Of a stretch of DNA of 64,000 nt, positions 1-9,769 are shown one piece after another. Numbering within the stretch: the stretch's first letter is position 1; each line of letters opens with the position of its first letter. The notes beneath the pieces are model-generated. The model ran no database searches. It saw nothing but the letters and a program-made list of their open reading frames with translations, and was not told the origin of the DNA. Origin of the DNA: Dactylellina haptotyla (taxonomy: Eukaryota > Ascomycota > Orbiliomycetes > Orbiliales > Orbiliaceae); contig CM062382.1 in the NCBI GenBank assembly GCA_031310005.1, positions 3,162,001 to 3,226,000 of the forward strand, in the 5' to 3' direction. A program made the position numbers and the translations under genes.

Positions 1-72
1 TGTTGCTGCGGTTGCGCGTGGTTGACCTGTTGCTTCGACTGCTGCACATCGTGTGGAAACTGTGCATGCTGA
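1..72 (+). CDS. C-terminal end of a Cys-rich protein (partial)
   Basis: The window opens inside a coding frame that ends at a TGA at 70-72. The 23 visible codons are 10 Cys among polar and small residues, in CC, CxC and CCxxCC groupings, and finish with Cys-Ala-Cys. Such a dense Cys tail recalls CYSTM-like modules or a palmitoylated tail, but without the N-terminal part no family can be assigned. The next gene, at 921-1244, also ends in a tail with eight Cys and a terminal CxC, so the two may be diverged tandem paralogues. No splice signal is visible inside this short piece. That it is coding is inferred from the composition and the similar neighbour. Confidence 0.55.
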   Translation, partial: CCCGCAWLTCCFDCCTSCGNCAC

Positions 73-920
73 AAGAAACCCGACACCACCAAAAAACATT
101 CTACATTTGATTATATGCACTGAGTTCACCACAGACGAATTCGCGAAGTACGCCTCTGTTTCAGACAAAACCAATATCATTTTTCGAGTACACCAGGAAT
201 ATTTATGGCGTTTTTATATACGTTCGGGGCCTTTTCTCTCTCTTTTCTTTCGCTCACGGGCTGAGCAGCCGGAAGTACAGGTTTCGACTTCTGACATACT
301 TATATATTTCGTTGTGCAGCCCTGGGGTTGCTGCCAACAATGTTCATTTCGTTTTTGATACCCTAGCAAATACCCGATAGGCAATTGTACGCTATATATA
401 TAGAGGAATCTACCGCATTTTTCCATCGTTCGTAAGCTTTTGTTTACTTCTCAGTTCGGAGACGAATTATCCGCTTCGCGGGCCCGAAGATGTGACCATG
501 GTTGCGTAATATGCCCCAACTGTTTGAGCGGTCTCCGCGTGGAAGTCGAAGGAGGCTATGGCAATAAATACCTCTAATATACCGCTATACGAGTGATATG
601 CAGGCGATTTTCTGAGCCACCACGGAACCAACGTCGTTTGCTATGACAAGAGGCAAGCTTCAATAAAGCAAAACAAGCCTTTGACGAGAGATCCTGAGGT
701 GACTGTCGCAGAATTAGAAAAGCTTAAAAAGGTCAAAGATCAGATCGATCTTGGAAGTTTGACCTGTACAGCTTTATAGACACCCCGAGCTAGAAATGAC
801 AAACTTATGGTGTCTTTCAAACCCCGCTCTGATTAAGAAATAATTGAGATTTCGGTTCAAATCAGCCTACCTATCCTACTAAGATATACCCTAGTTATCG
901 CTTGGGCCCAGGAGGTACAG
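73..920. other. Intergenic region between two Cys-tail genes
   Basis: No convincing gene is seen. The open frames here are short, overlap on both strands and lack protein-like composition. There is an imperfect inverted repeat: the 8-base arms at 730-737 and 758-765 are exact complements, with further AGATC/GATCT pairing inside, so a hairpin can form. It lies about 155 bases upstream of the next start codon. Confidence 0.5.
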
Positions 921-1244
921 ATGAACTTTCAATTAGCAGCCACTACTGCGCAAATTCCGCCTAGAAACGTAATCTGGGACGGCAAGGAATATAACGCCGT
1001 CGATCAACCAGACGCAACAACAAGCAAAGCAGAACCGGCCGCGAACTACCAGCCTCGATACACGCCGACCGAACAAATGCAAGCGAATCGTTCACACGAC
1101 GAGCAGAATCCGGTTCAAGACTACGACACGCTTCGAACGAACGAAAAGAAGAAAAAGCCAATTCGCAAAGCACCAATGTTTTGCAAGATCGGATTTTGTG
1201 GGTGTTGTTGCGAGTTATGCATGGCTGCAGCGTGCTCGTGCTAG
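921..1244 (+). CDS. Small polar protein with Cys-rich C-terminal tail
   Basis: A single-exon frame of 107 residues. Residues 1-75 are polar and probably disordered (Gln, Asn, Asp, Pro, Thr), then a basic stretch (EKKKKPIRKAP), then a last segment of about 21 residues with eight Cys in the pattern C-x4-C-x-CCC-x2-C-x4-C-x-C. It has no signal peptide and no long hydrophobic helix. The disordered body, basic linker and short Cys tail resemble CYSTM-type proteins, which act at membranes in stress and metal tolerance in plants and fungi; that is an analogy only. The tail is like that of the gene ending at 72, so a tandem pair is plausible. An upstream exon cannot be excluded, because the start codon directly follows a CAG. 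Confidence 0.55.
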   Translation: MNFQLAATTAQIPPRNVIWDGKEYNAVDQPDATTSKAEPAANYQPRYTPTEQMQANRSHDEQNPVQDYDTLRTNEKKKKPIRKAPMFCKIGFCGCCCELCMAAACSC

Positions 1245-1522
1245 ACGAACGGAATGGCTATTCGGTATCACTATTCCTAAGGCGATCTATTTCTAAAGCT
1301 GGGAGTTTGGTAGACTGAGTTGATGGATTTTATTCGCTAGAAATGCACATGTAACAAAATGACCGAAATTTAAATACAAAAAAAGAATCATTTTAAATGA
1401 GTTGTACGCACAAAAATACAACGAAGCGCTCCCAAATTGTCATCACCGTACTTCTATTAATTAAGCTTCATAAGGCTCTAAACTCCTATTGTAACTTACC
1501 TGATATAACTAATCTTCGCCAT

Positions 1523-3277
1523 CTAGTAAAGATCCTTGTGGGCAGCCTTGATCATATCAGCACCCTTCTCACCAACCATGTACACCGAGTTCTGGATACG
1601 GCAGTCTGGCATGACTGGAATGACAGAGGCGTCGATAACGCGCAAGTTCTTGATACCGTGAACCTTCAGGCTTGGGTCAACAACACCTTGCTCGATATTG
1701 TTGGAGAGACGGTTGGTACCGATCGGGTGGTAAGCGGTCTGGCATCTATCGAGAACAGCGTGGCGCATGGCCTTCTCATCGTCGAGAGGCATCTCCCATG
1801 GGTATTCGCTGACGACGAGATCCTTGAACGCCTCACCCTTGGTCAGAACGTCGTAGGTGAATTTGATACCCTCGCGCATACCGATGATATCGAGCTCGTC
1901 GGCGAAGAAGTTGAGGTTGATGTTTGGTTGGGTGAATGGGTCGGCGCTCTGGAGGGTAACCTCTCCTGGAGGGGAGATCGGACGGACCAAATCGACGACG
2001 ACGCTGATGTGAGAACCTTGCTTTGGGATGGGGTAATGCCATTGGAAAGCGGAGCCGAACATTCCAACAAAGTCAAGCTCGAAATGAGGCTGTCCGTCGG
2101 GGCAGAATGGGTCTTTGCCACCATTGGAAGCCTTACGACGCAGGTACTCGGCATCGGTCTCGAGATACTTGTCGATACGAGGGAAGCCGACCAATTCGAG
2201 GAAGCCGGAACCGACTGGACCGGAATGGTCCTTTGCATAGGATGCCTTGGCGACGGCGTTCTTGCTATTGTTTCGGAGGATGACATCATCCATGCAGAGG
2301 TCGTCCTTAACCTTGAGGACGAATGGCACGGCCGGGTGGTCAATCAAGTTCTGACCGACGTGCTCAGAGTTGACGATGACTTCAATTCCGAACTTCTTAA
2401 GCTGGGTCTTAGGGCCGATGCCACTGAGCATCAACAACTTCGGGGACTCGTAAACACCCTGTGATAAGATGACTTCTCGGTCAGCGAAGAAGTTGATCTC
2501 GTTGCCGTGCTTGTCGATAACAGTAACACCCTTCGCGGTCTTGTTCGCCTTGTCGATGATAATCTTCTTGCTGTGGACTTCCGGGAGGATAGTAATGTTC
2601 TTCTTCTCATCACCAACAAACAAGAAAGAACCGGATCGGCGACCGTGATAGATGGAGTCTACACAGTGAGTGAGACCAATCATCTCACCATCATAGATGT
2701 TTTCGGTCAAGGTACCTCCCTGAGACAACCAAGCCTTGGTAAGAGCCTCACGGAACGGTGCCAATTCAGGCAAAAGCTCGGCATGCGAGATCTTGATGGG
2801 TCCACCAGCACCAATCTTGGCGAGATCCGAATCGTAGAGGCCCTCGTCATCATGGTATGTCGCAGACTTGCGAAGATATGGAAGAAGGTTGTTCCATGTC
2901 CATTCTTTACCACCAAACTCCTCCATATAGTCAAATGTGGGCTTGCACCCCGGGATCCAAGTAAAGTAATTTAGCGAGGAGCTACCGCCAAGAGCTTTAC
3001 CACGGGTATTTGGCTTCTCGATACGTTCGTAATCTGCGCGTTTAACGACCGTGGTCTTATACGCCCAGTCGTATTTCGTACCTCGAAGGGCCATAGCATT
3101 TGAAGGAGTCATGATCTCTTCTATTTGTTGCGGGTTGCCGACGCCAGCCTCAACAATGAGGATGGTGGCATTCGGGTTATCCGCAAGACGACCGGCGACA
3201 ACATTGCCGGCAGTACCACCACCAACGACAATGAAGTCGAAGTGGGCACCTTCAGCGACGCTGGTAACGACTGGCAT
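1523..3277 (-). CDS. GMC-family FAD oxidoreductase
   Basis: An intronless gene of 584 residues, a normal length for glucose-methanol-choline oxidoreductases, which oxidise alcohols with FAD. The N-terminus carries the dinucleotide-binding motif VVGGGTAGNVVAGRLAD (about residues 17-33), followed by the family signature GKALGGSSSLNY near residue 100. The first catalytic His is H517 in AYHPIGTNRLS. In the second signature, CRIQNSVYMVGEKGADMI, the place usually held by His or Asn is Arg560. There is no signal peptide and no SKL-type ending, so it is probably cytosolic. A start at 3277 gives the FAD motif its usual distance from the N-terminus. The long antisense frames across this gene are shadows. 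The substrate cannot be read from the sequence. Confidence 0.93.
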   Translation of the reverse strand: MPVVTSVAEGAHFDFIVVGGGTAGNVVAGRLADNPNATILIVEAGVGNPQQIEEIMTPSNAMALRGTKYDWAYKTTVVKRADYERIEKPNTRGKALGGSSSLNYFTWIPGCKPTFDYMEEFGGKEWTWNNLLPYLRKSATYHDDEGLYDSDLAKIGAGGPIKISHAELLPELAPFREALTKAWLSQGGTLTENIYDGEMIGLTHCVDSIYHGRRSGSFLFVGDEKKNITILPEVHSKKIIIDKANKTAKGVTVIDKHGNEINFFADREVILSQGVYESPKLLMLSGIGPKTQLKKFGIEVIVNSEHVGQNLIDHPAVPFVLKVKDDLCMDDVILRNNSKNAVAKASYAKDHSGPVGSGFLELVGFPRIDKYLETDAEYLRRKASNGGKDPFCPDGQPHFELDFVGMFGSAFQWHYPIPKQGSHISVVVDLVRPISPPGEVTLQSADPFTQPNINLNFFADELDIIGMREGIKFTYDVLTKGEAFKDLVVSEYPWEMPLDDEKAMRHAVLDRCQTAYHPIGTNRLSNNIEQGVVDPSLKVHGIKNLRVIDASVIPVMPDCRIQNSVYMVGEKGADMIKAAHKDLY

Positions 3278-4639
3278 TGTGGAGAGAAATTATAACGATT
3301 GAAAAGATGGATTAAATTAGGTATTTGAGGCTGAGGAAGATATGTGGCGTGACGAGAAAGCCAAGTCTGGCGGTATATGGTATATTAAATGGGAAATATA
3401 GTATTCAATTGAGAGAAACTGTTAGTTTTGTATATTGGCAGGCTGATTGATGTTGATTATTAAAAAAACTGGTAAGTGTGAGATTTTGATTATGATGAGG
3501 CTACTGATTGTGATTGTGATAATGATGGTGATGATATTTTCTCTTCAATGCAGGCCAAGATGCATCTTATTTATCATATTTTGGAGTCTCTCTCTATCAA
3601 CTCTGACCGCGATAAATCTATCTTCATTCTACGCGTTGACGTGAACGTTCTGCAAAAATCATATCATATCATGATGTATGATGTCATTGTGCATACAGGA
3701 AACCGAGAAGTTAAATTCGGAGGAAGCTCAGAGCGCACCGAGTACGTGCCTGCCGTATGCCGAAAACCCATGATCCCGAATAGTTCGTCGTCGAGCTGCC
3801 TGATCCCGAACTAACGGTGGGGTTCTTCCACGAATCAGATCCCACGGATATCCACAGACGTTACACGGAAAGGGACCCCCTGCTGCGGATTGATTCGGAC
3901 CTTCACCAGTAAAGATCTGTTAGGCGAATTGTTTCTCTCGAACAGTCGCGAGGGGCGAATGGAACCTGGCCACTTGGGAAGAACTTCCCAAGGAGCGCTA
4001 GTCTCGGCCGGGGTTCGGATGCTACCGGATGGCCATTTCTGCCTCCACGTAACCGGTTTGGAGTGACGCGGCAACGCTATTCCCTTCGCGGAAGGGTAAG
4101 CGCGGACATAGCCAGGGAAGATCTACGCTTGTTTTTCTTAGTGTGATTAGTCAACGAGTTCTAGGTTTCGTGCGAGATTCTAGCGAGAATTTTTATTTTA
4201 TAACGGTTAGAGTGTTATTGCTACAAGGGGGTATATTTCGGCAGGACGGCGACATACAGGACACAAATAACGCAAAATGCAAAGAGCTCTCGAGCTCTGT
4301 AGATGCTTTCGGCTAGTTGTCGCGCTCGAGAAAATATGCAACACTTCGCGGTGCTGTTTCTGCCTTATGCGAAGTGCATCGATAACAGTTCGTGATGACA
4401 TCAGACGGCATTATCGCGTTCTGCAGTCAGAGACAGAGCAATTGAAGAAACTTGATGATGCTAGATTATAAGGTAATTGTCGCGTCCGTTCAGATATATA
4501 TAGACTTCGCGTCGACGAGTAGAGGTCTGTTTATTTCCAATCTGCTCGATCGGTTGACTGAATACCAACACTTTATCCAAGAAGAAATATATATATTTAC
4601 TCATCAGCCGTCATCAAACCTGCAATCCTTATCTAAGAA
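3278..4639. other. Intergenic region with a GC-rich island
   Basis: This is the shared upstream region of the divergent GMC oxidoreductase and catalase genes. Most of it is AT-rich, with A/T runs. A stretch at about 3720-4110 is visibly richer in G and C and is open on both strands (a 79-codon minus frame at 3835-4074), but no family is recognised. TATA-like runs sit at about 4492-4505 and 4587-4598, upstream of the catalase start. Confidence 0.45.
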
Positions 4640-6600
4640 ATGGCGGACTCTACAGCTCCAGTATACACACTTGCAGAGGGTAAGCATAACTACCTTGATT
4701 GATTGATATACCCCGCTTCTGTCTACGAATTTCGGATACTAAGTCATTTCCTGTTTTTTTTTTTAGGCGTGCCCTACGCCAATGCGACGACTGCCCAGCA
4801 CTTTGGTGGAAATGGCATCAAAGGTCTTATGCTATTACAAGACACACAATTGTTGGAGACTCTTGCACATTTCAACCGCGAGCGGATCCCAGAAAGAGTT
4901 GTGCACGCTGCAGCCGTTGGTGCCTGGGGAGAGTTTGAAGTTACACACGATGTTTCTGAGCTTACAGACGCCAAATTTTTAAACAGGATTGGCAAGAAAT
5001 CTCAGGTGCTTTTGAGAGTTTCAACTGTCGGCCCAGAAAGAGGTGGTGCTGATACTATCCGCGATGTTCGTGGATGGGGTATGAAAATATTTACAGAGGA
5101 GGGAAACCAAGACTGGGTTTTCAACAATATAGTGAGTGAACAACATACTAGATATTTTGGGGGACAAGCAATATGGTTTCCTAACAAATCACAGCCTGTT
5201 TTCTTCGTGCGAGATCCAATTAAATTTCCCTCCCTTAATCGCTCTCATAAGAGACACCCAGCTACAAATCAAGGAGACTCTACTATGGTATGCAAAAACT
5301 CTGGTGCTGATTAAGTTACAATTGGCTAACTTGATGTATTTTTAGTTTTGGGAGTAAGATTTATATCTGATTTCATGTTTAAGACCTAAAATATTCTAAC
5401 AACATCGGTGTAGCTTTCATAATAATAGCCCAGAAAGTATCCATGCCCTGATGCATCTATTCAGTGATAGATGTACACCGAAGAGCATTAGACACCTTAA
5501 CGCTTATAGCGGACACACCTATAAGCTTACGAAAGAGGCGAGTTCCTGATAGCCTTTCCGCCCAGCTCAGAGCAAATCTAATGCGCGTTAAAAAAAAATA
5601 GGACGGAACATTTCATTACGTCAAGGTTCACATTAAGACGGATCAAGGCATTGAGAATTTAACCAACGACGAAGCCGTTAGATTAGCTGGCGAGGCTCCA
5701 GGTCTGCACGGCGCAGATCTTTATGAGGCTATCGCCAATGGAAACTTCCCATCGTGGACCGTGCATTTCCAAGTTATGAAGCCCGAGCAAGCGGAAAATT
5801 ATCGCTGGAACATCTTTGATATGACGAAAGTCTGGCCACACGCGGATTTCCCCTTAATACCAGTTGGTAAAATCACGCTTAATCGTAATGTAAGTACTTA
5901 AGTCGACCAGTGTTGCCCCCTTGTGGCATGATGCTAACAACACACAGCCCGGAAACTACTTTGCAGATATCGAACAAGCAGCTTTCTCACCAGCAAATAT
6001 GGTCCCAGGTTGGGCGCCCTCCGCCGACCCCATGCTTCAAGCCCGCATGTTCGCCTATAACGATGCCGCTCGATACCGTCTTGGCGTAAACTACCAACAA
6101 ATACCCTGCAATAGAGCCGTTTCCAAGGTGTACTGCCCATTCCAACGCGACGGTTTCATGACAACGACAGATAACTACGGCGGCGATCCAAACTACGTGG
6201 GCTCTGATCTGAAACCTATTCAATATGTTGGAAAGGTCGGCGCCAACGCGTATGCAATCGGTGGACACGAGGAGTGGATAGGGCAAGTCACCGGATTTAC
6301 ATCTCAGGTCGTGGATGATGATTTCGTTCAATCGAGGATGTTCTGGGATATGTTAGGAAAGCAGGAAGGACAGCAGGACCACTTCGCTTACAATGCTGCC
6401 TCTCATTTGATAGGAGCGCTACCGTCAGTCCAAGCCAAGGCACTTCGTGAGTGTTTCTCATCAGCTAACCTAAATTTTTAGAGGAGGCTATGCTAATGCC
6501 ATCATTTGATATAGAAATGTTCAGCAATGTTTATGAAGAAGTGGCTCAAAGAATAGCAGCTAATATAACTACCATTCGAGCGAAGCATTCTAAGGCGTAG
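4640..6600 (+). CDS. Catalase, small-subunit haem type, peroxisomal
   Basis: Splits hydrogen peroxide into water and oxygen. Eight exons: 4640-4679, 4767-5131, 5195-5287, 5346-5353, 5414-5537, 5602-5889, 5948-6446, 6515-6600; every phase closes and the product is 500 residues, normal for small-subunit catalases. The catalytic His is in [16 protein letters not shown] (H60). The Asn region precedes [20 protein letters not shown]. The haem-ligand Tyr is Y343 in [16 protein letters not shown]. The C-terminus is HSKA, a variant of the peroxisomal SKL signal. Exon 4 is only 8 bases and supplies part of the conserved MFWDFHNN motif. The intron at 5538-5601 starts with GC rather than GT (GCGAGT), and joining there restores LTKEDGTFHYV. 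Family assignment is certain; the peroxisomal location is inferred from the terminal tripeptide. Confidence 0.96.
5346..5353 (+). other. 8-base microexon of the catalase gene
   Basis: This exon, TTTTGGGA, lies between a 58-base intron (5288-5345) and a 60-base intron (5354-5413). Both flanks carry standard signals: GTATGC with TTTTTAG, and GTAAGA with TGTAG. It encodes Phe-Trp and the first two bases of Asp in the conserved catalase motif MFWDF, so it cannot be skipped without losing conserved residues and the frame. Confidence 0.9.
5538..5601 (+). other. GC-AG intron in the catalase gene
   Basis: The 5' splice site is GAG|GCGAGT; there is no usable GT that preserves the frame. The acceptor is AAATAG at 5596-5601 and a CTAAT branch-like site lies about 20 bases upstream. 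Removing exactly 64 bases restores the family sequence [22 protein letters not shown] donors are a known minor class of spliceosomal intron. Confidence 0.85.
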
Positions 6601-7567
6601 TCGGCGTTTTCGATTTTTGACGATTCATCAGATATTAGTTTGTCCCGGGTTGTTGGAATAGGAGCGAAATATATGTACTTTGGTTATTGTAATTATGCAT
6701 CGGCGCCTCTAATAGAATAATTTAGCAAGAGTTAATTCACCGTATCAATAACTAAGCCCGCTGCAAGTTATAGAAATTTAATTTTCCAAGATAATTGATT
6801 TCTCACGAGCTCAGTCTATCCCGCGTTGTGAACATTTGTACGTGTTGCGCGTCACGATACTAACAATTGGTCTTCAAATTTGGCCTGAGGCTTCGCATGC
6901 CTATCAAAGAATAACGTTATATTGAATCAGTAACCAAGACATATTCCAAGGCTTCTGCTGTTGTACAGCCCGTCCTCGAGTACAGCTGCAGAAGCGAAAG
7001 CGAAAACGAGCGGTCTAGGAAAGTGATATTCGCTTGATTTCTTGGCACACGCCTTTTGGTGCAACATGTCGTTAGGCACGGTGCTTTCACCCACTTTGAG
7101 CATCGGGACCTGGCATAGCTCATTACATCTCATCCAATCGCTTTAGTTCTTGTCGCGTGGTCGGAGATTCGGACAGGTACTGCGGCAAGGCGCGGTCGAC
7201 GTGATCGGCGTCAAAATGTCAAGGAGTGATCCCGATGTGGCATTTGCTAAGTAAGCCGACGCCTTGAGAGCTAAAGATATTTTATTTGCTGAAGGCGTGT
7301 TATACTGCCATCACAAGTAACAAAGCTTATAACGGCGTGAGTGTCCAAAGTGTAGAGTCTATGAGTATAAATTGGCATGATACCGCTTAAGGAGTATACT
7401 AGTAGCCACACTTTAAAGATATAGACAAGATATCACCACAACAGTACATACCATCGACCTATATATCTGCGAAAAGAAAAGCTCCTCTCTATACGTCTTT
7501 AGAACTATTATACGGCTTAAATAACACGGCCAGTGCTCAAATCACACTCGCACAAAGAAATTCTTTC
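6601..7567. other. Intergenic region, catalase to charged small protein
   Basis: No gene is supported. The longest frames (about 68 codons at 6917-7133) are overlapping minus-strand frames without family features. A TATA element at 7366-7373 precedes the next gene. Confidence 0.5.
7366..7373 (+). promoter_or_regulatory. TATA box of the 7568 gene
   Basis: TATAAATT lies about 195 bases upstream of the ATG at 7568, and an A/C-rich leader follows. This spacing fits a leader of about 160 bases. Confidence 0.4.
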
Positions 7568-7996
7568 ATGTCAAATCTAAATACCGCAAGTGCACGCCAA
7601 GGAACTGGCCCTCCGTATTGGATGTCGGCTTCGCACGAAGTTTCTGCGGGGCCATATGCTCCAAGACAAGAGCAAGATTCCAAACCCGGGTCTCAAGCCA
7701 GCTTCTATGCCTATCAACAAACTAATAGGCCTGATCAGTGCCCTCAGGTAGCCAACCAGCCACACGAGCCGCCAGCTATCACGCCAGAACCTGGAAACTC
7801 CTCAAACACCAACCACGGCGAACACCTATCAACTGGAAAGAAAGTCACCAACTGGGTAGTATGGGGGTATACCGGCGGGAGAGAGGAAAGAAAGCAAAAG
7901 AAAAAGGAAAGGAAAGAAAAGAGAAAGAAGAAAAAGAAAGATGATGATGACGACTGGATCGAAGAGGTCATGGAAGTTTTCGATTGGCTTGGTTAA
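7568..7996 (+). CDS. Small hypothetical protein with Lys-rich tract and acidic tail
   Basis: A single-exon frame of 142 residues with a TATA box and leader upstream. Residues 1-90 are Pro/Gln/Asn/Ser-rich and probably disordered. A short hydrophobic patch (VTNWVVWGYTGG) is followed by about 20 residues that are almost only Lys, Arg and Glu, then five Asp and an amphipathic end (WIEEVMEVFDWLG). There is no signal peptide, membrane helix or known domain. The basic-then-acidic switch could be a nucleic-acid or partner-binding tail, but that is a guess. The non-repetitive, polar first half argues that this is coding rather than a chance frame. Confidence 0.5.
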   Translation: MSNLNTASARQGTGPPYWMSASHEVSAGPYAPRQEQDSKPGSQASFYAYQQTNRPDQCPQVANQPHEPPAITPEPGNSSNTNHGEHLSTGKKVTNWVVWGYTGGREERKQKKKERKEKRKKKKKDDDDDWIEEVMEVFDWLG

Positions 7997-9172
7997 AAGG
8001 AATAATCGAAATTCATTGCCTACAGGTATTATATCCGCATTATAGATTCTCGCTTGCTGTAACATCTTTATACCGTCTCTTGATGCTATCAATAGCGTTT
8101 CCCCGTGGCCAGTTCCGCCATCTGATAGGTAGAACGCGTTTTGTTCTGTAAAAAAAAATTAAAATATTGTGGATATGAAATACTATCTCGCGATGCATCG
8201 ATGATGGAGGACCGAGCAAACTCAAGAATCCTTGACGATCGGAAGCACTGGGAATCTAACCTTTCAAATCTTAATGGAACTCAAACCTCGGAATAATGCA
8301 AATGCTGTTTGTACGAGAAAGCGACCCACTTATTCTTTATCCCTAAAACAAGATTGATAATTACAATGTAAGCTTTTTCGAAGACTCCAAGACATTTTTC
8401 TGTAAGGAGATATCCGACGAGCATTTACTCAAGGGATGCCGGACCGAAATGCTATTGCGGTCATGGGTTGAATCGGAAAAACATGCAGGGTCTACGCCGT
8501 TTTCGGTTCGTAGCGAGGTTTTATGCATGACAATACATTGTCCATCAACGCTGTATTTAGAAATCATGCGTTCCCATGAGAAAATTCCGGAAAATCTCAA
8601 GAGACAAGCAAATACGGAGGTCTGTGATCTATAAGTTTATATTGCATTTATACGAACAATCTTAAGTTCGAGACAACTATACGATGTGAAAGGTTCGGGG
8701 GGCCTCGCTTGTGCGTCCGCTTTGACCGCTCTCGAAATCAGCCTATCAAACTTGAGCTCTTCTCCATGGATAGAACACAACGCCAACGCCAGAATATTGC
8801 TCAAAATAGCAGGGGCTATCAGGACTACTAGAAAATTCTCAACTTCAAGATCGAACACGGGGGCAATCTAGTCTCGTAAACTAACTTCTCCTATTCATTT
8901 TCGTAGAACCAGGTGTCGGAATGGTAAAGGCTTTAAGGAAATGACCTCATGGGGTTCGTTCGATGGATTTCGTCAGTTTGTCGGAGCTCCAAGTCGCTGG
9001 CAGCTTAGAATTCTATATAAAGGAGGACGATTTTCTGATTAGTCGATCCATTCAACATTCAAACAGCAAGCCTTCACTACAATATCAAGAATTCAAATCA
9101 AAACCAAACAGCTTTTGAAAATCAAAAGATATCTAGATCTCAGACTCTCCTCTCCTCATCTTATCTCCCAAT
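7997..9172. other. Intergenic region upstream of a secreted-protein gene
   Basis: No gene is supported; frames of 60-87 codons on both strands look random. The last 160 bases form the promoter and CT-rich leader of the gene at 9173. Confidence 0.5.
9014..9021 (+). promoter_or_regulatory. TATA box of the secreted four-Cys protein
   Basis: TATATAAA lies about 155 bases before the ATG at 9173. It is followed by an A-rich and then a CT-rich leader (CTCTCCTCTCCTCATC), as often seen at strongly expressed fungal genes. Confidence 0.6.
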
Positions 9173-9769
9173 ATGCGATTGACCACTCTCTTCGGCACTC
9201 TCGCTGCCATCTCTACGGTTGCCAGTCATCCAGCCCCGAATGAAGCTCCGGCTGTACCTATCAAAGTCAAGGATATCGATCCCACGGCGCCAAACGGCGA
9301 GTTGGTGATTGGTACAATCCGTCTTTTGCCAAATACCAGCGCACCCGCTGTCCCCAAGCTGGAGAAAAAAGGCCTCGACAAACGCGCGGACTACATCCAC
9401 TTTTGCTATAATGGCCCGTACTGGATCAACCAAAACCCCGATCTGATGAACGCCAAGAATGCCGTCTGCAACTACCTTCGAGACAACAATCCCGTCAGTT
9501 ATGGTAATGGCGCGGAGGTCTCTTGGCAACATTATCAAGACCAATGGGGTAACTGGATCCATATTGCGGCCTCCAATGGTAACACGGCGGTGCAGACAAA
9601 ATGGACTCTGTGGGCGGCTCCCGGGTCTGCTTGGTCGTGGGATTGGTGCTTTAATACGTTCTGGAATTTGATTTCGGCGTGTCCTGGGAGCAACCCGGAT
9701 AGCGCTGGTGGATATCTTCAATATAATAACAATGGATGGAGCGGCAAACTTACGACTGAAGGTATCTAA
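9173..9769 (+). CDS. Secreted four-cysteine protein with propeptide (effector-like)
   Basis: A single exon of 198 residues. Residues 1-18 are a signal peptide (MRLTTLFGTLAAISTVAS). A propeptide runs to the Lys-Arg at 70-71 (LDKRADY), a classical Kex2 site. The mature part, about 127 residues, is rich in Trp, Asn and Tyr and has exactly four Cys (78, 99, 159, 170), enough for two disulphides. No enzymatic motif is recognised. Size, secretion, Kex2 site and even Cys number fit small secreted effectors or antimicrobial proteins; this is inference. It has its own TATA box and leader. The signal-peptide start at 9173 is the only sensible one. Confidence 0.85.
   Translation: MRLTTLFGTLAAISTVASHPAPNEAPAVPIKVKDIDPTAPNGELVIGTIRLLPNTSAPAVPKLEKKGLDKRADYIHFCYNGPYWINQNPDLMNAKNAVCNYLRDNNPVSYGNGAEVSWQHYQDQWGNWIHIAASNGNTAVQTKWTLWAAPGSAWSWDWCFNTFWNLISACPGSNPDSAGGYLQYNNNGWSGKLTTEGI

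Noticed and set aside
1397-2464. A 355-codon plus-strand frame
   Set aside because: It lies wholly antisense to the GMC oxidoreductase and has no domain; the opposite strand is clearly coding.
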